Below, piece by piece: positions 10,600-19,535 of a stretch of 64,000 nucleotides of DNA; positions within the stretch are counted from its first letter, which is position 1; each line of letters begins with the position of its first letter. The position numbers were made by a program, and so were the translations under genes. Origin of the DNA: an uncultured Gammaproteobacteria bacterium. Lineage in GTDB: Bacteria; Pseudomonadota; Gammaproteobacteria; UBA6429; Thiohalophilaceae. The notes under the pieces were generated by a model. The model was not told the DNA's origin and did no database searches. It worked only from the letters and a program-made list of their open reading frames with translations. The DNA lies in NCBI GenBank assembly GCA_937967995.1, contig CALBTB010000009.1, positions 186,001 through 250,000 of the forward strand, read 5' to 3'.

Positions 10600-10837
10600 A
10601 GGTTGTGTCGTTTCTGTATTGCAACTGCGCTATTGTAATGAATGTGAACTGACGGAACAGGAAAAATAATATTATATAATTAATGGAATCTATCTATGCA
10701 TAAAATATTATTATAGATATAGTAAATTAGATATATGGCTAATTGTGGTGGTGAAATTTTATACTACCGCAATAAATTTTTACCAAATGATTGTTCATTA
10801 TCGGTATGAAAGCCCGTAAAATCAATTATTTGCAAGA

Positions 10838-10863
10838 TTAACCCAGTTAATATGCTGGATTAA
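10838..10863 (+). promoter_or_regulatory. Inverted repeat upstream of the EPS operon (possible operator)
   Basis: TTAACCCAG and CTGGATTAA form a 9-bp inverted repeat with one mismatch and an 8-base spacer, centred about 43 bases before the first EPS ATG. The surrounding gap 10600-10893 is AT-rich and must hold the operon promoter, but I find no clear -35/-10 pair and no sigma54 -24/-12 element. The repeat may bind a dimeric regulator or simply form a leader hairpin. Confidence 0.35.
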
Positions 10864-10893
10864 CTGAAACCAATAAAACGCTCGGGGGATGTA

Positions 10894-11580
10894 ATGAGTA
10901 AAGTAGTCTGTACAGCTAATAGCTATAACTATTTAAGTTTGTTTAAAAAATCAATTAGCTGTCTTGTCATCATTTCAGTTTCTGTATTTTCTGCAAGCTG
11001 TGCAAATAACGTCGAACAACTAAAATCATCAGAACTCCAGGGTAATGCTGCCCGAACCGATGCAATCATCGAAGGGAGTTATCGTATCGGTGTTGACGAT
11101 ACTGTTCAGGTAAGTGTGTGGCGGAATCCTGAATTATCAATTACGGTGCCAGTGCGACCGGATGGCAAAATATCCGTGCCGTTGATTGGTGATGTTCAGG
11201 CAGGTGGATTAACACCCGAGCAGGTTTCGAAAGATATTCAAAGACGATTAGCGGCTTTTATACGTGATCCACAGGTCGCTGTCATTCTTACGGCTTTGCG
11301 TAGTCATGAATATTTAACACGAGTACGTGTTACAGGCGCAGTTGCAACACCATCTTCATTGCCACATCGTCAGGGTATGACAATTCTGGATGCCGTACTG
11401 GCCTCTGGCGGGTTAAGTGACTTCGCTGCACCTGGCAGGGCAAAACTGTACAGATCTGTTGATGGTAAAACTAAATCAATCGAAATTGATTTAGATGAAA
11501 TTATTAACAAAGGTAACCTGGAGAAAAATTACATACTCAGACCTGGCGATGTAATCACTGTTCCAGAGCGAATTTTTTAA
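10894..11580 (+). CDS. Polysaccharide export lipoprotein (Wza/EpsE-like, TIGR03027-type)
   Basis: An outer-membrane secretin-like export protein for EPS. A hydrophobic signal segment (about residues 17-35) ends in FSASC with Cys36 as the likely lipidated residue. The Poly_export domain follows (YRIGVDDTVQVSVWRNPELS, then PVRPDGKISVPLIGDVQAGG) and then a SLBB domain (VTGAVATPSSLPHRQGMTILDAVLASGG). At 228 aa it is shorter than Wza, as expected for the PEP-CTERM-associated family. Start supported by GGGGGA seven bases upstream. First gene of the long EPS operon, 29 bases before the chain-length gene. Confidence 0.92.
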   Translation: MSKVVCTANSYNYLSLFKKSISCLVIISVSVFSASCANNVEQLKSSELQGNAARTDAIIEGSYRIGVDDTVQVSVWRNPELSITVPVRPDGKISVPLIGDVQAGGLTPEQVSKDIQRRLAAFIRDPQVAVILTALRSHEYLTRVRVTGAVATPSSLPHRQGMTILDAVLASGGLSDFAAPGRAKLYRSVDGKTKSIEIDLDEIINKGNLEKNYILRPGDVITVPERIF

Positions 11581-11609
11581 CAGGTTAATCTTACTCAGCG
11601 AGTATAAAT

Positions 11610-13163
11610 ATGACGCAGTTTCCTCTAGAACAGTTACTTCGCTTGCTTAGCAAGGAAATTCTACGCCACAAACTTAAGATAGCGATTGCCTTTGCGATAA
11701 TCAGCACAACTGTAGTGACGGTTGGACTGTATTGGCCGAAAAAATACATGTCATACTCAACCGTGCTTGCAATGGAAGAAAACATCATCAGCCCCCTGAT
11801 GGAGGGCAGGGCAACGACGACAAGTGTCCGTGACTATTCGGAAATCGCACGCGAAATCATCTTCAGTAGAAAAATTATGACTGAGGTTCTCGAATCTGCC
11901 GGCGTTATTACAGAAAAGACACCACCTATCGAGCGAGAAAGAATTTTTGAAGAAACACAAAAGCGAACGGAAGTTTCTCGTGCCGGCAACAACATAATCA
12001 GGATTGAACATCGCAACCCGGATCCGAAAATCGCCTATGAAGTGACTAAAGGTTTTGCAGAATTATTTATCGACGAAAGTACAGCTGCAAGAAGAAAGGA
12101 AAGTGAAGAGGCATTCAAGTTTATTAATAACCAGGTAAAGGAATATCATAAAAAACTGACTGATGCGGAAGAAAAATTAAAGGATTTCAGATCCAGTAAT
12201 GTCGATGCCAGCCCCGGTAATGAAGCGGAAGTTAATGAACGCATCAGTTCTCTGAGGCGGCGGATTGAACAGGCGCAACTGGAACTTGGCGAGGCAAAAA
12301 TTCGCAGAACATCGCTGGAAAATCAGTTATCGGGTGAAGCGGAAATTACCCTGGCCCTATCAAGGGAAGGTCAATACAGGAACCGTATTGCGGAGTTACA
12401 AACTGAGCTTGATGGGCTGCGATTGAACTATCATGACACATATCCGGATATTGTGCGTATCAAGCATCAAATCGAAGACCTGAAAACCGCTATTGAGCAG
12501 GAAAAACAACGGCGTGAAAAATTAAAAGGTAACTTCAGGGATAATAACAAGACATTTGTTGATGAAGGGGTTTCTCTTAGCCCATTGTACCAGCAGTTAC
12601 GAAGTGAGCTCTCTCAGTCGAAAACACAAATTGCGACTTTAGAATCAAGAATCAGAGAAAACCATAAATTACTTAAAGATGAAATTGAAAGAGCCCGCCA
12701 GATTCATGATGTTGAGGCCGGGCTGGCAGAGCTAACCAGGGATTACAATGTAAACAGGGAAATTTATCAGGATTTACTGCGTCGCAAGGAAAACGCCTAC
12801 GTTTCCATGAAAATTGGCATGGAACAACAGGGGCCTGGCATGAAAATTCAGGAACCAGCTCGTTTGCCACTACGTCCCAGTGGTCTGCGATTCTTACATT
12901 TTATGATAGGAAGTATCGTTCTTGGAATTGGCATTCCAATTGGTGTCATTTATCTGATGATAACTTTGGATCCCCGAATCCGGAATGAAGCGGTTATAAC
13001 TGAAAAATTCAATCTATCGTTGCTTGCACATGTACCAGCTATAATGACTAACCATGAAAAAGTGCAGGACAAAAGGGAAATGATAGTAGCAGGGTTTATT
13101 TTCATACTTGTATTAACAGCTGTCGCTCTACTTGGTACATTGCGCTTAACTTCGGTAATCTGA
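11610..13163 (+). CDS. EPS chain-length determinant (Wzz-like, TIGR03007-type)
   Basis: An inner-membrane polysaccharide co-polymerase controlling EPS chain length. The 517-aa protein has membrane helices at about residues 27-45 (IAIAFAIISTTVVTVGLYW) and near 430-450, plus a third at the C-terminus (VAGFIFILVLTAVALLGTL). Between them lies a long alpha-helical coiled-coil region (about 165-400). The PxxP-type segment before the second helix (EPARLPLRPSGLR) is the family's GNVR/Wzz hallmark. It precedes the ATPase gene by four bases, the usual pairing of co-polymerase and BY-kinase. Confidence 0.92.
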   Translation: MTQFPLEQLLRLLSKEILRHKLKIAIAFAIISTTVVTVGLYWPKKYMSYSTVLAMEENIISPLMEGRATTTSVRDYSEIAREIIFSRKIMTEVLESAGVITEKTPPIERERIFEETQKRTEVSRAGNNIIRIEHRNPDPKIAYEVTKGFAELFIDESTAARRKESEEAFKFINNQVKEYHKKLTDAEEKLKDFRSSNVDASPGNEAEVNERISSLRRRIEQAQLELGEAKIRRTSLENQLSGEAEITLALSREGQYRNRIAELQTELDGLRLNYHDTYPDIVRIKHQIEDLKTAIEQEKQRREKLKGNFRDNNKTFVDEGVSLSPLYQQLRSELSQSKTQIATLESRIRENHKLLKDEIERARQIHDVEAGLAELTRDYNVNREIYQDLLRRKENAYVSMKIGMEQQGPGMKIQEPARLPLRPSGLRFLHFMIGSIVLGIGIPIGVIYLMITLDPRIRNEAVITEKFNLSLLAHVPAIMTNHEKVQDKREMIVAGFIFILVLTAVALLGTLRLTSVI

Positions 13164-13167
13164 ATCG

Positions 13168-13998
13168 ATGAATGACAAAAACAGTAATAAGTACGATCCA
13201 AACGCTTCTGCAGAACTGGATTTCGATTTAGCCAGGAATGAGATGATTCCGCTGGATCAGGAACGCAGAAAACGGCAGGAAATGGATCGGACGCAAAGAC
13301 TGCAGAACCTGGTCGCGGCAGGTAAGCAGATTGCCATGATGGAAGAAGAAAATCCGTTACCAGGCAGTGAGCTCGAGCGATTAAAAATCATATATCCTGA
13401 AATGCCAGACAAGAAAATGGCAAATGTTTTCAGGGAAATCAGAACGAAACTGATACAAAAGTCTAATCACGAAAACTTTGTGGTCATGGTCTCACCGATA
13501 GTCGGTTTTAAAGATGATGATATGATCACAGTGAATCTGGCTGCATCATTTTCTCTTGATACAACCAAGACAGCGATGTTGGTCGACTGTCATTTGCATA
13601 CGCCGCGACTAGATAAGCTGTTTAATCTGTCAAACGCTACCGGTCTGACAGATTTCCTGGAAAATGAAGATATACCATTAGAAGATGTGATAAGCCCAAC
13701 CGGTGTTGAACGTTTACGATTAATACCTGCAGGCGAAAGACGTGAGTCGACTTCAGAATATTTTACATCCGTAAAGATGCAGATTTTGATCGATGCTGTT
13801 AAAAGGCGCTATCCGGATCGTTATATCTTTCTTGATGCTCCTGCAATTGGTGAATCAGCTGACGCTCGGATAATTTATGAGTTATGCGACTATATAATAC
13901 TGGTTATACCGTACGGTAAGGTTACCGAGTCGAAGTTAACCAAAATTCTTGATTCGCTGAATAGAAATAAGATTATAGGCGTAATATTTCAGGGTTAG
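13168..13998 (+). CDS. BY-kinase-like EPS protein with degenerate P-loop (TIGR03018-like)
   Basis: In this position EPS operons carry a CpsD/Wzc-type tyrosine kinase partnering the co-polymerase. The fold is recognisable: a FREIRTKLIQ segment, a beta-strand leading to the P-loop, Walker A' at about 137-149 (MLVDCHLHTPRLD) and Walker B-like YIFLDAPAIG. The P-loop itself (about 109-121) reads SPIVGFKDDDMIT: the GxGKT/S core is gone, although the following TVNLAASFS matches the family. There is no tyrosine-rich tail. I therefore infer loss or strong change of ATP binding; it may act as a structural partner. The 276-aa length is normal. Confidence 0.82.
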   Translation: MNDKNSNKYDPNASAELDFDLARNEMIPLDQERRKRQEMDRTQRLQNLVAAGKQIAMMEEENPLPGSELERLKIIYPEMPDKKMANVFREIRTKLIQKSNHENFVVMVSPIVGFKDDDMITVNLAASFSLDTTKTAMLVDCHLHTPRLDKLFNLSNATGLTDFLENEDIPLEDVISPTGVERLRLIPAGERRESTSEYFTSVKMQILIDAVKRRYPDRYIFLDAPAIGESADARIIYELCDYIILVIPYGKVTESKLTKILDSLNRNKIIGVIFQG

Positions 13999-14023
13999 TC
14001 CTAATAATCATCGCAGGGGGGAG

Positions 14024-15325
14024 ATGGTGAATTCTAATCTGTACAGATTATCAACTGTATGCGTATGTTTTTTATCGTTAAATGCGCATGCGCTGGAAAC
14101 TGATTATTCTCTTAGTTATGCGGCCGCTTATTCTGACAACATCAGACAGGCACCGGATAACGAGGAAAGCGAACTAATTCATACATTAGGCGCCGGACTT
14201 AATCTTTCAGAAACCAATCGTCGTATAAATTCAGTCTTACGGCTAAACCTTTTATATAACATATATAGCGATGATACTTTTGAAAATGATGTTGTTGGTA
14301 CAGTTGATACCAATAACACTTTCTATTTGATTCCGGGAACACTCAGATGGGTTCTGGATGATAGCCTGGGTTATGTAATTATTGATAATACCGGCAATAA
14401 CACACCACAAAACTACCAGCAGGTAAATTATTTTTCAACCGGACCGATTTTTACAGCTGGTATTACGTCTGTCGACGACATTGAGCTTGAGTCAAGGTAT
14501 GAAAATTACTATGAAGAGGTAACAAATGGTGATAGCGAGCGTATTTTATATGGATTGCGCTGGATACACCGTTTTAGCCCAACAAGCAGGCTCAGCACCA
14601 ACTATCAGTTTGTCGAGTCAAGATTCGATGATAATGTAAACAATATTGATTTTGACCGGCATGATGCTTTTATGCGTTATGAGTCTGGAGGGCGTGCATC
14701 ACAATATTTCGTTGAGTTGGGCAGAACCCGGGTTGAAAGGGTAAATCAGGTAGAAACCGAAGGCGGTCGGGGTAGTGTCGGTTATACCAAACAGGTAACT
14801 CGCTCGACAACGTTATCACTGACGTACAGGAATGAGTTGAGTGATGCAGCTGACGAATTATCAGTATTACAGCAAACTGCCCCCGGAACAGGAGTAGGAG
14901 TTCAGGTGGGTTCAAGTACAGATCTTGTCAGAATACAGAGGGGTGAAATCCAGTATCGAATCCGTGGTTCGTTGTCTGAAATAGGACTCCGATATTTCAA
15001 AGAAGATCTGGACTTTCAGGAGACGGCAGCAGATGAAATTGTTCAGGGAGTGGGGCTGGATTTTGCATACAGATTTTCCGACAGATCCAATATGCGCGTT
15101 AACCTGTACTTTGAAGAAGAAGATTTTCTGGATATAAACAGGCTTGATAAAACAACATCAGCACTTGCGGCTTATAATTTTATTATAAGACGGAATATCA
15201 CACTCTCTGTGAATGCAGCACACTTTGAACGAGACAGTACGGATTCCACATCGAGTTATACTGAAAACATTGTCGGCTTACAGGTGCAATACACGTCAGG
15301 AGCAGAGAGACGACCAAGAAGATGA
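14024..15325 (+). CDS. Outer-membrane beta-barrel protein, PEP-CTERM-locus type (TIGR03016-like)
   Basis: A signal peptide (to about residue 24, ending NAHA) is followed by alternating amphipathic strands typical of an outer-membrane beta-barrel: many 9-12 residue strands with aromatic ends, such as RINSVLRLNLLYNIY and SNMRVNLYFEE. The protein resembles the uncharacterised outer-membrane proteins encoded next to the kinase in exosortase-type EPS loci; it may help polymer exit through the outer membrane, but this is inferred from context. Length 433 aa. A GGGGGGAG site lies directly upstream; GTG 14027 is an alternative start. The next gene follows after nine bases. Confidence 0.8.
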   Translation: MVNSNLYRLSTVCVCFLSLNAHALETDYSLSYAAAYSDNIRQAPDNEESELIHTLGAGLNLSETNRRINSVLRLNLLYNIYSDDTFENDVVGTVDTNNTFYLIPGTLRWVLDDSLGYVIIDNTGNNTPQNYQQVNYFSTGPIFTAGITSVDDIELESRYENYYEEVTNGDSERILYGLRWIHRFSPTSRLSTNYQFVESRFDDNVNNIDFDRHDAFMRYESGGRASQYFVELGRTRVERVNQVETEGGRGSVGYTKQVTRSTTLSLTYRNELSDAADELSVLQQTAPGTGVGVQVGSSTDLVRIQRGEIQYRIRGSLSEIGLRYFKEDLDFQETAADEIVQGVGLDFAYRFSDRSNMRVNLYFEEEDFLDINRLDKTTSALAAYNFIIRRNITLSVNAAHFERDSTDSTSSYTENIVGLQVQYTSGAERRPRR

Positions 15326-15334
15326 ACTAATAAT

Positions 15335-16342
15335 ATGTTTGATACAGAAAAAATTCTATCAAGGATGACATATTATTCAGGATTAAATGTACTATCGGGT
15401 TTTGTCCGAAATGCACTGTTTGATGAATTAAAAGTATTGGCCTACCATCGTATTTTGGATTACCCGGAAAATTATCAATATGATAAAGAATTGATAAGTG
15501 CGAGTACTGATGCTTTTGAATGGCAGGTTAACTACATCAAGAAGAACTTTACACCTGTTACGTTTGGAGAATTAGTTGAACATTATGAAAATAATGTCGA
15601 ACTACCTAAAAACCCTATTATTATCACGTTTGACGATGGTTTTCTGGATAACTATACAAATGCGTTCAGAATCTTAAAAAAACATGATGTTAAGGCAACA
15701 ATATTTATATCGACAGATTATATCGGCTCTGACAGGACATTCTGGTTTGACTGGTTAGTTCACTTGATAAAGACTTCAGATAAAACTGAACTAAAATTGG
15801 ATACCCTGAATTACCGGTTGGACTTAAATGGTAAAAATAATACTCGCGCGGCATACAGGTTATTGAAAAAGATGAAAAAGGTGCCTAATGACATGCGTTT
15901 GGCAGTAATTGATGAGCTGGAAGATATCTGCAATAAAAATAATATAGCAAGCCCTGAATCTGGCCCGATGACATGGCAGCAAGTTAAGGAAATGTCAGAC
16001 TGGGGTATTGAATTTGGTTCGCATACAGTTACACATCCAATACTCTCAAATCTCAATAAAGATGAACTACGTAAAGAATTAATTGATTCAAAGCTGACTA
16101 TCGAAAGTAAGCTCGGTAAGCCTTGTGATGTGATTTGTTACCCGGTGGGAATGCCAGGTGCCTATAATGATACAGTTATAAAGTGTTGCAAAGATGTGGG
16201 GTACAAGTTGGGAGTAAGTTATAAAAACGGTACGAATTACTACAATAATCTTGATCATTTTGAAATAAAACGCATGCATGTAGAACGTGAAGTAGATGAT
16301 ATTCATTTTGCATCTATGTGCAATTTCCCTGAATTTTTGTGA
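15335..16342 (+). CDS. Polysaccharide deacetylase (NodB fold)
   Basis: A carbohydrate esterase 4-type enzyme expected to remove N- or O-acetyl groups from the EPS. The motif 1 aspartates are in IITFDDGFLDNY (about residue 92-103), and the metal-binding histidines in SHTVTHPIL (about 227-235). An additional roughly 70-residue insertion separates the motifs (WFDWLVHLIKTSD...). No signal peptide is visible, so it may act in the cytoplasm or on lipid-linked intermediates, or be exported by an unknown route. Length 335 aa. It overlaps no gene; the fusion gene follows 10 bases after the stop. Confidence 0.88.
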   Translation: MFDTEKILSRMTYYSGLNVLSGFVRNALFDELKVLAYHRILDYPENYQYDKELISASTDAFEWQVNYIKKNFTPVTFGELVEHYENNVELPKNPIIITFDDGFLDNYTNAFRILKKHDVKATIFISTDYIGSDRTFWFDWLVHLIKTSDKTELKLDTLNYRLDLNGKNNTRAAYRLLKKMKKVPNDMRLAVIDELEDICNKNNIASPESGPMTWQQVKEMSDWGIEFGSHTVTHPILSNLNKDELRKELIDSKLTIESKLGKPCDVICYPVGMPGAYNDTVIKCCKDVGYKLGVSYKNGTNYYNNLDHFEIKRMHVEREVDDIHFASMCNFPEFL

Positions 16343-16352
16343 CCCGCAGTAT

Positions 16353-18083
16353 ATGTTTAAAAAGGCATTTGGAATTCACGCGGATGCGTCCAGCACTGAT
16401 ATTGCGAATGCGATTAGTAAAATTATGGACGACACATCATTATTTGATGACTACTCGCTATTTGATAAACCTGCACTTTCTGGAGCACTGACAAGGCTTG
16501 CGCTATCCGATCAGATATACTGGTTACCTCTATTATATCAGTCTCTCAAGAATTCCAAAAAAGTAACTTGTGTTGATTCTACGTATGGGATACTAAGCGT
16601 ACAATTAGCAAATTATTTCAATCATGTTACTTCATATCACTTAAATAATGAATCTCTGTCTATCTCCAGATCGTTAATTACAAAACAAAAGTTGAAAAAT
16701 GTAGAGTGTCATCTTATAGACAAGTGTGATGATGCGGGGCAGTCTGATTTATTTGTTACAAAGAATAGCCTGACAAATATAAAGCAGGTTGAATTTTGTA
16801 ATTTACTGGATAAATTAAATCCAGAATGTAAATTATTTATTCTTGAGAATAACCCGGGACTTTTTGCGCGTCTTTTTCCATGGCTTAAAACATTGTTTGG
16901 TGATTGTAAAATTAATTACCGTAGCCTTAAAAAATACTACAAGAAAAACAACATAAAAGTTAACTCCTTTTTCTCCATTGGATCAACCAACATCCTCAAC
17001 CAGCCAGTCCCGGAGTTTTATCGGTCAGATTTCAATATTGGTGATGATTGCCCCAGGCGCCTGAAAAGCTATATCGGCCGATATGTCAGAAAAGCACAAA
17101 TGGCTTTTGGCATTACTGATGGCTTTGCCATTACTTCTAATGGCTATAACACTGTATCTCTTGATGAAGAGTCAAAGATTAAGATTAATTATCCAGACAG
17201 AATGATAATGGGTAATGGAAATACAAGTATATTGATAGCTGAGCATAACGGTAAGAAAGTAATCATACGATTCTCAACCAATCCATCGAAATCACTGTGG
17301 AGAATTAAAAACAATATACATGCCTTATCATATATGTCATCAACCGGGCTTAAGAATCACATCCCTTTTCTTGAAGAGTATAAACTGGGTTCAAGTTTCC
17401 CTTTCAGTATTGAAACAGCGTGTGATGGGTGTAATCTTGACGATATAACTAATAAATTATTACGAGAGAAATATATAGTCAATTCATATCGGTTTTATTA
17501 CGCGGAGCAAAAAAAGCGCTTAGTAGAACAACGATTGAATGATAATGATTTTGAGGAAATAGTTTCCGGCAGATTAGTTCGCCTTCGAAAATATTTAAAA
17601 AATGATGACCTGGTAATTTTGGATGATGTTCTGGAAAAGTTAAAAAATTTAATGTTTGGCATGGAGCATTTTATTTCGTTCAGTCATGGTGATTATAAAA
17701 CAGGTAACATCTTATACGATACAGAAAATGATAGATTTTACTTTATTGACTGGGATATGTTTATGGAAAAAAGCTTTATTCTGGTAGATATCATCGTTTT
17801 GTACATTTACAAAAAATCAGAAGAAGAAAGTGTACATTTACAGGTGGCATTTAAAGATATTCTGGATAACTATCAGTCAATCGCAGGTTTATCAGAATGT
17901 ATAAAATATGTAGAAAGGGATTTGGGTCTAACTAAAGCACACATAGTTTCTTATATGATTATTGCCTGGTTATATTCACTTGATCTTAGGGTTGCAACAG
18001 CAGCATATAACAATAAATTGGCATATGAGAACCTGATAACAAAAGCCTTCTCATACATAATACAAGAGCTGGATGCAGCATAA
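16353..18083 (+). CDS. Methyltransferase-like / APH-kinase-like fusion protein
   Basis: A 576-aa protein with two recognisable parts. Residues about 60-210 resemble a Rossmann-type SAM methyltransferase core (KKVTCVDSTYGILSVQLANYF, then SDLFVTKNSL), although the glycine-rich loop is poor. Residues about 280-560 resemble aminoglycoside/choline kinase-like phosphotransferases, with the catalytic loop FSHGDYKTGNILYD and the metal site FYFIDWDMF. The substrate is unknown; in EPS loci a sugar or polymer-end phosphorylation is plausible. I use ATG 16353 (MFKKAFGIHAD); an upstream in-frame ATG at 16296 would overlap the deacetylase by 47 bases. Its stop overlaps the flippase start (TAATG). Confidence 0.72.
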   Translation: MFKKAFGIHADASSTDIANAISKIMDDTSLFDDYSLFDKPALSGALTRLALSDQIYWLPLLYQSLKNSKKVTCVDSTYGILSVQLANYFNHVTSYHLNNESLSISRSLITKQKLKNVECHLIDKCDDAGQSDLFVTKNSLTNIKQVEFCNLLDKLNPECKLFILENNPGLFARLFPWLKTLFGDCKINYRSLKKYYKKNNIKVNSFFSIGSTNILNQPVPEFYRSDFNIGDDCPRRLKSYIGRYVRKAQMAFGITDGFAITSNGYNTVSLDEESKIKINYPDRMIMGNGNTSILIAEHNGKKVIIRFSTNPSKSLWRIKNNIHALSYMSSTGLKNHIPFLEEYKLGSSFPFSIETACDGCNLDDITNKLLREKYIVNSYRFYYAEQKKRLVEQRLNDNDFEEIVSGRLVRLRKYLKNDDLVILDDVLEKLKNLMFGMEHFISFSHGDYKTGNILYDTENDRFYFIDWDMFMEKSFILVDIIVLYIYKKSEEESVHLQVAFKDILDNYQSIAGLSECIKYVERDLGLTKAHIVSYMIIAWLYSLDLRVATAAYNNKLAYENLITKAFSYIIQELDAA

Positions 18084-19528
18084 TGTTAGAAAGTGTAAAC
18101 AGATTGTTGAAGCATACCGGTATTTATTTGATAGGAAATATCATTAATCGTATCGGCGCCTTTGTTCTGTTACCTTTATATACTAACTATCTTACGACGC
18201 AGCAATATGGGGCGCTAGAACTAATATATTCAGTCAATGCAGTATTGTCTGTGATACTTGGCGCCGGTTTGTCACACTCCACGCTTCGTTTCTACTTCGA
18301 ATATAAGGATAAAACCAAGGCAAACTCTGTCATTGTTACGAATGTGTACCTGACGACTCTGTTTGGTGCGCTTGGTTTGTTAATAGCGTTGTTATTTAGT
18401 AGAGATTTGACGATATTGCTATTTGATAATGCTGATTATTTATTAGCAATAAGGATTGCCCTTGTTATTATTCTGATAGAACTGTTAAGTGAAATATTTT
18501 TTGCTTATCTTAGAGCCCTCGAAAAATCTGTTTTATATGTAGCATTGTCGTTCTTGAAGCTGATTTCCCAGGTGACTTTTAGCATTTATTTTGTCAAATA
18601 TGAAGGCATGGATGTATTGGGTGTGCTCCAGGCGAATATGATAAGTGTGTCACTCGTAGGCGTAATTCTGATGTTGTATACCTTCAAGAAAGTAGGTGTA
18701 AGATATAACAGGAGCGTGGTATGGCCAATAATCCAGTACAGTGTTCCATTTGCTGGCAGTTCTATCGTTGGCGTGGTTTTAATTAATGCTGATAAATTTA
18801 TTTTACAAAAAATTACCGATCTATCAGAAGTAGGAATTTATTCCCTTGCCATGAAATTTTCGTTGCTTCTGTCATTTCTAATCATAGAACCGTTCCAAAG
18901 AAGCTATGGCGCATATCGCTTTGCAATTATGGATGACCCAAATTCAAAAAAAATCAATGCGAAGGTTGCTGAATATCTTGCGATAGTCTCGGTCTGGATA
19001 GGTCTTGGTGTTTCTTTTTTTGTGGAAGATGTTTTGTATATTATGTCAGATGCGTCATTCTGGCCAGCAGCAAGCCTCGTACCGATATTATGTTTTGGCG
19101 TAATACTTAATGCGCTTATGTATTGTTTTCAAACCGGGATGCTGATTGAGAAAAGAACAAAATACATATTATATATGACTATCGTGGCATCATTTTTAAA
19201 CGTATTTGGTAATATTATTTTAATAAATTATTATGGGGCTATAGGAGCTGCTGTTACATTTCTTGTAACTAACGTATTTTTTGTCATTGCAACGTACGTG
19301 ATTTCACAAAAACTATACCCAATACCTTACGACATTCCGGTGCTGGTCAAGTATTTGCTCATTGGTATTTTACTTTTTGTACTCGTGGATTTATATGAAG
19401 GTATCTACTGGATAGAGTTTATTCTGAAAGTATTTGTTTCCATCGCCTATCCGGTGGCTATATTAATGCTCAACCAGGAATTAAAGAAGTATGTCTATGG
19501 GTTAGTCAAAAGGACAGCGCAAGGATGA
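18083..19528 (+). CDS. Polysaccharide flippase (Wzx/MATE-like)
   Basis: An inner-membrane protein with about 12-14 hydrophobic helices over 481 aa that should flip the undecaprenyl-linked repeat unit to the periplasm. It has the oligosaccharide-flippase N-terminal pattern (GIYLIGNIINRIGAFVLLPLYTNYL, then QQYGALELIYSV). Its presence implies a Wzy-dependent route. Start is coupled to the previous stop by one shared base. Confidence 0.9.
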   Translation: MLESVNRLLKHTGIYLIGNIINRIGAFVLLPLYTNYLTTQQYGALELIYSVNAVLSVILGAGLSHSTLRFYFEYKDKTKANSVIVTNVYLTTLFGALGLLIALLFSRDLTILLFDNADYLLAIRIALVIILIELLSEIFFAYLRALEKSVLYVALSFLKLISQVTFSIYFVKYEGMDVLGVLQANMISVSLVGVILMLYTFKKVGVRYNRSVVWPIIQYSVPFAGSSIVGVVLINADKFILQKITDLSEVGIYSLAMKFSLLLSFLIIEPFQRSYGAYRFAIMDDPNSKKINAKVAEYLAIVSVWIGLGVSFFVEDVLYIMSDASFWPAASLVPILCFGVILNALMYCFQTGMLIEKRTKYILYMTIVASFLNVFGNIILINYYGAIGAAVTFLVTNVFFVIATYVISQKLYPIPYDIPVLVKYLLIGILLFVLVDLYEGIYWIEFILKVFVSIAYPVAILMLNQELKKYVYGLVKRTAQG

Positions 19529-19535
19529 TGAATGT

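Noticed and set aside
10600..10893. Sigma54 promoter for the EPS operon
   Set aside because: No GG-N10-GC element in a suitable place.
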